64,000 nt of DNA. Source: T1Sed10-7 sp047921175. Its GTDB lineage: Bacteria; Actinomycetota; Nitriliruptoria; Nitriliruptorales; Nitriliruptoraceae. This document shows positions 8,388 through 16,300 of this stretch, one piece after another. Each line of letters starts with the position of its first letter. Position 1 is the stretch's first letter. The stretch lies in assembly GCA_047921175.1 (NCBI GenBank), contig JBLRWQ010000003.1, positions 30,743 to 94,742 of the forward strand, in the 5' to 3' direction. A model generated the notes under the pieces. It was not told the DNA's origin. It did no database searches and worked only from the letters and a program-made list of their open reading frames with translations. The translations under genes and the position numbers were made by a program.

Positions 8388-9542
8388 CTACTGCGTGGCC
8401 AGGACCCAGCGTTCGAAGCCCGGGACGCTGAAAGCCAGCCGCCCGCGCGCCGGCGCCCAGCAGATCCCGAGGTCGAGCAGCGCCCGACGAGCCGGCGATG
8501 CGGCCTGGTGGGTCATGTCGACCACCTCGAGGAGGTCCCCCATCGCCGCGTCCCCACCCTGCTCCGCCAGGGCCTGGACGAGCAGCCGGGCACGACCCGA
8601 CGGCACACGCCGCCAGCGGGTGGCGTAGAAATCGTCCACCCGGACCCGGACCCGTGCACCGGCGGCCCGGGCCACGGGCAGGCTGACCCGGGCAGGGTCG
8701 GTGGCGAGGTCCCAGAGCGCCTCGCCCCACAGCTGCACGAACCAGGGGTACCCGCCCGAGGCGTCGTGGACCGCATCGACGACCGCCTCGTCCACCGCCG
8801 TCCCGTGCACCCGCTCGAACGGCCGACGGATCGCCTCGGCCGTCCCCGCATGGTCGAGGACGCCGAGGTCGACGCGACCGAGCCGCTCCGTGTAGGTCTG
8901 CCCCTCGTCGAACAGGTTCTCGGCCGCGGTGGGCAGGCCGGACAGGAGCACCCCCAGCGGTCGGTCGTCCTGCGCGGCACGGTGCGCGGCCCGCAGCAGC
9001 GGACCGAGCAGGACGTCGCCCGCCTCGTGGACCTCGTCCACGGTGAGCAGCACCCCCCGCTCGCGGCGTGCCGCCAGCTCGGCCAGGTCGCCGACGAGCG
9101 ACTCGAAGGTCTGGGCATCGGCGCGGCCGGTCAACCGGGGCCCATCCGGTCCGTCGCGGACGACGGCGAGCCCGGTTGGCACACGACCGCCGCCGTCGGC
9201 GAGGAGCTCCGCCACCCCGCGCAGCACGACCGAGGTCGCCCGCGCCAGCTCCGTGTCGTCGCGGTCGGCCTCCAGGTGCACGGTCGCGAGCCCGAGCTCC
9301 CGGGCCCGCTGCCGGACGTAGGCGAGCAGTGCGGTCTTGCCCACTCCACGGACACCGCGGTAGAGGACGAACTCGGGCGCGACCCGGGCGCGAAGCTGCT
9401 CGACGACGATCCGGGCACGCAGCAGCGCGTCCTCCCGGCCACCGAAGTCCGGGGGGATCCGCCCCATCCCGGGACGGAACGGGTTGGACGCCGGGGGTAG
9501 CGCACCACCCCCGGCGATCGGCTCCTCGAAGGGGTTGGGCAC
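8388..9542 (-). CDS. AAA/ORC-like ATPase of unknown role
   Basis: 384 residues. After a Pro-rich start the protein has NPFRPGMGRIPPDFGGRED (about 20-38), typical of a group of actinobacterial stand-alone ATPases. The Walker A motif is GVRGVGKT (63-70), the Walker B is GVLLTVDEVHE (Asp169-Glu170), and SGGYPWFVQLWG in the lid region resembles ORC/Cdc6-like and STAND-type ATPases. The C-terminal third is a winged-helix-like region (AEQGGDAAMGDLLEVV, ARRALLDLGICWA). Partner and cargo are unknown. It leads a probable two-gene unit with the metallopeptidase-like protein downstream. Upstream is a long non-coding stretch transcribed, if at all, in the opposite direction. Confidence 0.82.
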   Translation of the reverse strand: MPNPFEEPIAGGGALPPASNPFRPGMGRIPPDFGGREDALLRARIVVEQLRARVAPEFVLYRGVRGVGKTALLAYVRQRARELGLATVHLEADRDDTELARATSVVLRGVAELLADGGGRVPTGLAVVRDGPDGPRLTGRADAQTFESLVGDLAELAARRERGVLLTVDEVHEAGDVLLGPLLRAAHRAAQDDRPLGVLLSGLPTAAENLFDEGQTYTERLGRVDLGVLDHAGTAEAIRRPFERVHGTAVDEAVVDAVHDASGGYPWFVQLWGEALWDLATDPARVSLPVARAAGARVRVRVDDFYATRWRRVPSGRARLLVQALAEQGGDAAMGDLLEVVDMTHQAASPARRALLDLGICWAPARGRLAFSVPGFERWVLATQ

Positions 9543-9760
9543 CGGGCCCCCGGGTCGCGTGGCGCTGGTCGTCGGCCCCGGCGATGCTAGTGCCGCGCCG
9601 GGGCCTGGCCGTGCGGGTCAGGACGCCGTGCAGCTGTCCACAGCCGGTCCACAGCGCGCTGGTGCGCGACGTGTGTGCGCCCCGCAGGGCAGGAACTGGG
9701 GACAGCCTGGGGATGGACGGTGGACATCCTGTGACCTCGCGGTGAACTTCCCCGGTCCCC

Positions 9761-9790
9761 TGGACAACGAGCAGGTGAGCGGCGTAGCGT
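9761..9790 (+). promoter_or_regulatory. promoter-like sequence before the candidate structured RNA
   Basis: TGGACA at 9761-9766, an 18-base spacer and TAGCGT at 9785-9790 fit the actinobacterial housekeeping pattern (TTGACA-like and TANNNT). A start near 9797 would produce an RNA ending at the terminator stem at 10438. Prediction by eye. Confidence 0.45.
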
Positions 9791-9796
9791 GCACCT

Positions 9797-10440
9797 TGCC
9801 GGTCGGGAACGGACTGCGAGATCCCCGGTCGGACACCCCGGAGCCCCGTACAGGAGCGACAGGGTGAAGGTGACGGGTTCCGGCCCGCCACGGCGGTCCG
9901 CCTCCATGGGGCGGGGTGTCGAGGTCTCCCCCGCGAGGGGGCGGTCACCGGACGGAAGGTCGTGAGGCCGACCGTCGAGCCACCGAGGTGCTGTACCGCC
10001 GAGGTGGTGGTGGTCCCCGACGCAGCGGGGTCTACCGGCGGGACGGCTGTCCGCGAGGACGGTCGGGTCGCGGCCCTGGCGACGTGGCTACCTCCGGGTG
10101 GCGGCCGAGCCGGTGCGGCGGTCGACGGAACGGTCCCCCGTGGATCGGACCGCCCGCAGCGGTGAGGGACGAGCGGCACCCGCGAGGGAGCCGGGCATCC
10201 CGCACCGAGGTGGAGACGGGTGCCGTGCTCGGACACAGCATCACGACCACCACCGGCCGGAGTCCGCCCTCGGGCAGCCTCCGCCGCCCGGTCCGCCGGG
10301 CGGTGCTCGGTCGGGAAGCCGGCGACCCGCGAGGGTCCCCCGGACGCCCCGGTCGACCAGCCGCTGTCCCACCCACCGAGAGGCAACGTGGGACACGACG
10401 CGACGCCCCGGGACTCCCGCAACGGAGCCCGGGGCGTCCT
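9797..10440 (+). ncRNA. candidate structured non-coding RNA, family unknown
   Basis: This stretch of a 940-base gap has no convincing gene but is dense in stable hairpins. GCGA (GNRA) tetraloops close stems at 9928-9941 (5 bp), 10044-10065 (9 bp with GU pairs), 10175-10192 (3+3 bp) and 10324-10337 (5 bp). TCCG (UNCG) tetraloops close 10087-10102 (6 bp) and 10284-10303 (8 bp). Further stems are 10015-10030 and 10366-10394, and an alternative long-range pairing joins 10171-10181 to 10218-10230. The tetraloops have GNRA/UNCG sense only on the plus strand, which gives the RNA direction. I looked for RNase P RNA, tmRNA and SRP RNA core motifs and did not find them. The ends are inferred from the promoter-like sequence and the terminator. 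Confidence 0.5.
10402..10438. terminator. perfect 11-bp terminator stem
   Basis: GACGCCCCGGG (10402-10412) pairs perfectly with CCCGGGGCGTC (10428-10438) around a 15-base loop. There is no long T run, as is common in high-GC genomes. It lies between the candidate RNA on the plus strand and the 3' end of the TSUP permease gene on the minus strand, so it could serve both. Confidence 0.75.
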
Positions 10441-10484
10441 CGTGTGTCTGCGTTCCCAGCTCCGGCCCGAGCACGGCGTCGGCC

Positions 10485-11246
10485 TCAGGTGAGCAGGACC
10501 CTCAGCAGGGCGGCGACCCCACCGACGGCTGCCCAGAGCAGGATGAAGGTCCGGATCCGCTCCGCCGCCAGTCGTCGCACGATCCCGCGCGACAGCACCA
10601 GGCCCAGGAGCAGCAGCAGGCCGAGCAGACCGCCGACCGCCGCCTGCGCCGCGTCGAAGGACCCCGTGACCCACAGCCCCGGTAGGGCCACCACGATGCC
10701 GACCGCCCAGACCAGCCCGAGGGTGGGCCGCAGCACCTCGGGGTCCCGGCCGCGGTAGAGCAGGGCGATGGGCGGGCCACCGAGCGCTGCCGCCGTTCCG
10801 GTCACACCGGAGATCATCCCCGCCGCGACCTCACGACCCGGGGTGATCCGCACCTGCCACCCGGTCGCGGCCGCCGCGACCGCCGCGAGGAGGACGACGG
10901 CGACGATGGCCGTCACGAGCCGGACGCCGGCCGCGGCCACGATCGCGGTCCCGACCGCGATGCCGGGCAACCGGCCGAGCATCAGCCGCACCGACGCCTG
11001 CCGGTCGAGCCGGTCCCAGCCGCGGTAGGCCATCAGCATCGAGAGCGGCAGGGCCGCGACCAGCATCGCCCCGGGCAGCAGGTCCGGGGCCACCAGCGCC
11101 AAGGTCGGCACGGTGACGAAAGCGGCGCCGAACCCGGCCGTTGCCTGGGCGACGCCGCCCGCCACCGCCGCGGCCGCGACGAGCAGCACGGCCAGGGGGC
11201 CCACGGCGACCAGCACCGTCGCGAACGGCTCCAGCATCAACGCCAC
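10485..11246 (-). CDS. TSUP (TauE/SafE) family membrane permease
   Basis: 253 residues with about eight hydrophobic segments. The family signature is visible in both halves: AGGVAQATAGFGAAFVTVPTL near the N-terminus and ISGVTGTAAALGGPPIALLY in the middle. TauE/SafE proteins are implicated in export or uptake of sulfite, sulfoacetate and related anions; the substrate here is not evident. The ATG at 11246 is followed by a second Met at residue 4. It is divergent from the PPi-type phosphofructokinase with 98 bases between starts, and ends just before the shared terminator stem. Confidence 0.88.
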   Translation of the reverse strand: MALMLEPFATVLVAVGPLAVLLVAAAAVAGGVAQATAGFGAAFVTVPTLALVAPDLLPGAMLVAALPLSMLMAYRGWDRLDRQASVRLMLGRLPGIAVGTAIVAAAGVRLVTAIVAVVLLAAVAAAATGWQVRITPGREVAAGMISGVTGTAAALGGPPIALLYRGRDPEVLRPTLGLVWAVGIVVALPGLWVTGSFDAAQAAVGGLLGLLLLLGLVLSRGIVRRLAAERIRTFILLWAAVGGVAALLRVLLT

Positions 11247-11344
11247 CCTCCCTCGCCCCGCCCGGTGCGCCTCCGAACCTCGGCCACCACCACCCCGTCC
11301 GGCCGGCTAGCGTCGCAGGTCGACGCACCCATGGAGGTATCCAC

Positions 11345-12496
11345 GTGAGGATCGGCATCCTGACCGGCGGCGGCGACGTCCCCGGCCTCAACCCCTGCAT
11401 CAAGGCGGTCGTCGACCGCGTGATCTACGACGGTCACGAGGTGGTCGGCTTCCGGCGTGGCTGGGCCGGGCTGCTCGAGTACGACCTCGACGACCCTGAG
11501 GGCTCCGACGCCAAGCACGTCATGCCGCTGGACCTCAACACCGTCCGCACCATCGACCGGACCGGCGGCACCTTCCTGCACACCTCCCGGACGAACCCGC
11601 AGCGGGTGCGCGACAAGGACGTCCCGCCGCACCTGCGCGACCAGGCGCTCGGCGAGGGCCCCCACGACTTCACCCAGCACACCCTCGAGGTGCTCGAGCA
11701 CCTCGAGCTCGACGCCATGATCCCGATCGGCGGTGACGACACCCTCTCCTACGCGTTGCGGCTCCACGAGGAGGGCTTCCCGGTCATCGCGATCCCGAAG
11801 ACGATGGACAACGACGTCCACGGGACCGACTACTGCATCGGGTTCTCCACGGCGGTCACCCGATCGGTGGAGTTCATCCACCAGCTGCGCACCTCGACCG
11901 GCTCCCACGAGCGCATCGCCGTCATCGAGCTGTTCGGCCGCTACTCCGGCGAGACCTCCCTCATCGCGGCCTACCTGGCCTCGGTCGACCGGGCCATCAT
12001 CTCGGAGGTCCCCTTCGACCCCGAGCGCCTCGCGGCGCTGCTGATGGAGGACAAGCGGCGTAGCCCCTCCAACTACGCCATGGTGACGGTGTCCGAGGGG
12101 GCGACCTACACCGGCGGGGACATCCACCTCTCCGGCGAGGCGGACGCGTTCGGGCACCGCAAGCTCGGCGGCATCGGCGAGACCACCGGCCAGATGATCA
12201 AGGAGCTGACCGGGGAGGACATCATCTCCCAGCAGCTCGGCTACCTGATGCGCTCGGGTCGTCCGGACTCGCTCGACCTGATGGTCGCGACCAACTACGC
12301 GGTGATGGCGGCCGACCTTGCCGTCGAGGGGCAGCGGGGCCGCATGGTCGCCCTGCGCTCGGGCACCTACACCAACGTGCCGATCACGGCCACCGGCGAC
12401 GGCGCCCGCCGGGTCGACGTCGACGCCCTGTACGACCGCGAGGCCTACAAGCCGAAGCTGCGCCAGGTCGCGGGCAAGCCGATGTTCCTGTACTGA
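11345..12496 (+). CDS. pfp: pyrophosphate-type 6-phosphofructokinase
   Basis: 383 residues, a single-length PFK. The glycine loop is GILTGGGDVPGLN (4-16). The donor-site residues are GGDDT (129-133), with Asp132 where ATP enzymes have Gly, and PKTMDND (151-157), with Lys152 before the catalytic loop. That Asp plus Lys combination marks pyrophosphate-dependent enzymes, as in the Amycolatopsis methanolica type. Catalytic Asp155 is present. This would make a reversible, PPi-using phosphofructokinase working beside the ATP-type double enzyme 3.5 kb away. The GTG at 11345 follows GGAGG. A strong terminator stem follows the stop. The donor assignment rests on two residues and needs an assay. Confidence 0.85.
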   Translation: MRIGILTGGGDVPGLNPCIKAVVDRVIYDGHEVVGFRRGWAGLLEYDLDDPEGSDAKHVMPLDLNTVRTIDRTGGTFLHTSRTNPQRVRDKDVPPHLRDQALGEGPHDFTQHTLEVLEHLELDAMIPIGGDDTLSYALRLHEEGFPVIAIPKTMDNDVHGTDYCIGFSTAVTRSVEFIHQLRTSTGSHERIAVIELFGRYSGETSLIAAYLASVDRAIISEVPFDPERLAALLMEDKRRSPSNYAMVTVSEGATYTGGDIHLSGEADAFGHRKLGGIGETTGQMIKELTGEDIISQQLGYLMRSGRPDSLDLMVATNYAVMAADLAVEGQRGRMVALRSGTYTNVPITATGDGARRVDVDALYDREAYKPKLRQVAGKPMFLY

Positions 12497-12507
12497 CCAG
12501 CCGCAAC

Positions 12508-12547
12508 GGGGGGCCTAGGGTGCTCCAACGAGGCTCCTAGGCCTCCC
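12508..12547 (+). terminator. intrinsic terminator after the PPi-type PFK gene
   Basis: GGGGGCCTAGG (from 12508) pairs with CCTAGGCCTCCC (to 12547) with one GU wobble and a loop of about 16 bases. It begins 12 bases after the stop codon. Confidence 0.75.
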
Positions 12548-12909
12548 TGGGCCCCACCTGCGCCTCACCAGCGGCGTACGCGGAGCAGGTCACCGCGCCC
12601 GCTCAACTGAGCCACAGCAGCGCCGCGTCGAGCGTCGTCGCGTAGAGCAGCCGAGTGGGACACAGCGCTCCTGCACGTTGCTCGGGGGCACCGCCGACGA
12701 CGACCCAGGCCCGCGAGGACGTCGGCGACACGAGCATGTCGACCGAGGCGTGGTTCACGCGTGGTGGTGCGAGAGCGTCGCCCACGGGCTGCGGACCACG
12801 ACCTCGTCGTCGGCGACTTCGACGGTGAGCGTGTGTTCTCCGCTGTTCTTCAGATCCGCTGAGGTCGCGGGGAGGGTCCCGCGGGCAGCCCGGGAGCGAC
12901 CGCGACCAC
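12548..12909. other. stretch without a convincing gene
   Basis: Between the terminator and the transposase remnant I see only short, overlapping minus-strand frames (about 12603-12850, for example a run reading TLTVEVADDEVVVRSPWA). They have no recognisable family and shift frame against one another, so they may be debris of a small decayed gene. Base composition is somewhat lower in GC than the flanks. Confidence 0.4.
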
Positions 12910-13326
12910 CAGGGTGTGCAGCTGGCGGAGCCGGAGGTCGTGCAGACGGCCTCGGAGCGGTTCGGGGGCGATGGATCACGCTGGGGCTGGCTGATCGTGG
13001 CCGCCTACACCCAACTGCGGCTCGCCCGCGGCCTCGTCGCCGATCACCGGCTGCCCTGGGAGAAGCCCCGCGAACCCGACAGACCCACCCCCGCCCGCGT
13101 CCGCGTCCGACGAGAATCTCGAGCACTTGCCGCGATCATCGGCAACTCAGCCAGTCCACCAAGACCCGGCCAACCCGGCCCAGGATGACCCAGAGGCACC
13201 CGAACCGGCCCTCGAACCGGTCACCCCGCCATCAAGAAGGCCGCACGAGGTTCAACAGCAAGCTCAGAACGTCTTCGCGAGGGTGGTGCGGCTGCGCCTC
13301 CCAAGGTTGGGAAGTCGGGTGGGTGA
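12910..13326 (+). pseudogene. 3' remnant of a transposase, frameshifted
   Basis: The C-terminal part of an actinobacterial IS transposase is readable: WGWLIVAAYTQLRLARGL, then LPWEKPREPDRPTPARVR and SPPRPGQPGPG. At about 13,187 the frame changes, and the continuation RGTRTGPRTGHPAIKKAAR, which matches the usual basic tail of this family, is read in a second frame to a stop near 13,324. The N-terminal catalytic part is missing and the sequence before WGWLIV is already degenerate, so it cannot be active. Inverted repeats of an intact element are not recognisable. Its 3' end overlaps the 3' end of the giant gene on the opposite strand. Confidence 0.75.
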
Positions 13327-16300
13327 CGATGGGGCATGGCGTTTGGGCAGCTTCACCAGCCTCGTGGCCTTCACGACCGCGGGGATGTGCGACATCGTCA
13401 GGGATCGCCAGCTGAGCCGGACCCGGTCCTCGGCGAAGCCACCACCCCGCCGCAACATGGCGAGTCCGGGGTGAGGAGCTGCGCCGCACGCCCGGCTCCA
13501 GCATGCCGTCCATGATCCGGCCGAGGTCGCTGCCCGGCGCGAAGGTGTCGTGCCCGTAGCCCAGCGCGTGGCCGATCTCATGGAGCAGGACGGTCCACAG
13601 GTCGATCCGCCCTGCGGCAGCGGATCCGGTGGCAGCGATCAGGTCGCCACCTCGCCGGACGAACCCGTCGTGCGTGCCGGGGGTCGGGTCGACGTACCAA
13701 CCCCAGCCAGACGCGGTCGCATCGAGCGAGATGGTCGTCCCGACCGCCTCGGCCAGACCGGTCCCACCGAGGTCGGTGATCTCGAAGGTCAGCGCCGCGA
13801 GCACGCTCGGATCCGCACCAAGGGCGGCCCAGGCCGCGATGGCCGCCTCGAACAGCGGCTGGAACTGCTCGACCGTGTGTGCCTCGTCGTCGCTGACCGG
13901 CTGCTCCGGGAGCGAGGCCGCCACCAGCTTCCCGTCGTTGTCGATGATGGTGACCGTGCCTACCGCCTCGCCGAGCGCCGCCTGCCCGGTGAGGTTCGAC
14001 AACACGACGGTGAAGTACTCGGTCGGCTCGGCGACCTTGTCACCGACGATCTGGATGGTGACCGTCGCCGTGGTGGTGCCCTGCTTGATGGTGATGGTGG
14101 TGGCGAGCGCCTTGTAGTCGGCTCTGACCTTGGCTGTCCCGTCCACGGTGGTGACCCGGACGGTGATGTCGGTCGTCGCAGGCGCGCTGAGGCTGATCGT
14201 CAGGACGGCGTTGCTCGTGCCCCTGTCGCCCTCGGTCACGGTGATGTCGTCGACCGACAAGGTCGGCAGGGACGTCGGGGGTGGGGCATCGTCGTCGACG
14301 ATCGTCACCGTCGCGGAGGGGGGCGTTCCGACGTCGTAGTCGCTGCCGGCGGCGAGCTGAACGATCACGGACTCGGTGGTCTCGACCTCGGTGTCGTCGA
14401 CCGCGTGGATCGTGATGGTGATCGTCGACGAGCCGGCGGCGAACGTCGCGGTCGCGCGATCCGCCGTCAGCGTCCCATCGCTCACCGTCCAGGTGTAGTC
14501 GGCGGAGGCGGTGGCGGTCCCACTCCAGCTGAGGTGCACGGTCAGCGTGCTGGCGAGGTCGCCGGTCCGGGTGAGTACGAGCTGGGCCGGGTTCGGACTC
14601 CCCTCGGTCGTGGAGGTGACAGGTGCCGTCATCGACACGACCGGGGCAGGCGGCGGTGGTGGCGCGTCGAGGATGGTGATCGTGGCGCTGCGTGCGGTGG
14701 CGAGGTCGTAGCTCGTGGAGTTCGCGAGCGAGAGGATGACCGTCTCGTCGCCTTCGACCAGCGTGTCAGAGATCGGGATGATCGTGATGCTCGCCGTGGT
14801 CGCACCCGCGGAGAGGGAGAGCGTCGCGCGGTCGGCGGAGAGCGTGCCGCCGACGACGACGATCGTGTAGTCGGTACCGAAGGTGGCCGTGCCGCCCCAG
14901 GTGAGTGCGATGGTGACCGGCATGTCGGTGTTCACCGACCGGGTGACGGTGAAGGCCGCGGTGACGGGTCCGACCTCGTTCGCGGTCGTGGTGGTCGCGA
15001 CGAGGGAGATCGTCGGCTTGCTCTCGGTGATCGTGACCATCCCCACGCCACGGTCGACCACGGCACCGACCGGGTCGGAGAGCTCGACGGTGAAGTACTC
15101 GTCGGGTTCGGGGGTGCTGTCGCCGATGATGCGGACCTGGACGGCGGCGGTGGTCTGCCCCGGTTGGATGGTGATCGTGGTGACGAGCGAGCGATAGTCC
15201 TGGCCAGCCGTGGCCGTGCCGTCGTAGGTGCGCACGGTGACGGTGACGGGAGTCGAAGCCGGCGCAGAGAGGGTGATCACGAGTTGCGCCCACACGTTGC
15301 CTTCGACGACCGTGGCGCTCGAGATGGAGAGCCGTGGCGCGCTGACGTCGTCGTGGATCCGCACGGTGGCGCTGGCGGCATCCCCGATCCGGTAGGTCTC
15401 CTGATGCACGATCGAGAGGATGACCGTCCGGGTTGCGTTCGCCTGGTCGTCGGGGATCGGGTGGATGGTGATGGTCGCGGCAGCGGCGCCCGCGTCGACC
15501 GTGAGGGTCGATCCGTCCGTGGTGAGGGTCCCGCCCATCACCGAGACCGTGTAGTGCAGGTTGCGGGCGGCGGTCCCGGACCAGTCGAGACGGACGGCGA
15601 GCGGAGCGTCCAGGCTGCCGTCCCGCGTGACGACGAACGTCCCGGTCTCCGGCCCGACCTCCGAGGCGTCGGGGTCGGTGGCGACGACGGTGACGGTCGT
15701 CGACGCGTCGTCGTTGCGGATCGTCACCGTCGCCGTGGCCGTGGCCAGGGTCGCTCCGACCGGGTCGCTCAGGTTCAGCCAGAAGACCTCGTCGACTTCT
15801 GGTTCGGTGTCGCCGAAGACGAGGACGGTGATGGTCCTGCTGAGCTCGCCCGGGGCGAAGGTGAGGGTGCCCTGGATGCTCTGGTAGTCGCTGCCCGCGT
15901 GCGCCGTGCCGTCGGCGGTCGTGTAGGCGACGGTGATGGTCTCGGTCGACGCGCGAGAGAGCTGGACGGTGACCTCGACGGTCCGACTCCCGCTGTCACC
16001 CTCGACGACCGTGGCGGGTCGGACGGTCAACGACGGAACCACGCTCTGCAGGTCGGGGTCGTCGGTCTGGTGGGTCAGCGTCGCGAAGCTCGTCGAGCCG
16101 GCGCGAGAGAGCAGCCCGACGGGTCCCTGGTTGACCAGGCTGTTGTAGGTGAAGCTCAGCAGGTCGGTGCCGTTGAGGGCGACCGTGACCCGGTTGTCCA
16201 CCAGCCGGATGGAGAGGGTGTAGTCGGTGCCGGGGACGATGATCACCGACAGCGCAGCGTCCTCGATCCAGCCCTTGGCGGTGCGGTGGCCGATCACGAG

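Noticed and set aside
9962..10165. Short plus-strand frames in the 9.6-10.5 kb gap as genes
   Set aside because: They lack ribosome binding sites and family resemblance, are Arg/Gly/Pro-rich, and overlap the hairpins in ways that fit RNA structure better.
9797..10440. RNase P RNA, tmRNA or SRP RNA as identity of the structured region
   Set aside because: The RNase P GAGGAAAGTC core and ACAGAA segment, the tmRNA tRNA-like ends and the SRP apical motif are all absent on both strands as far as I can see by eye. A covariance search could still overturn this.
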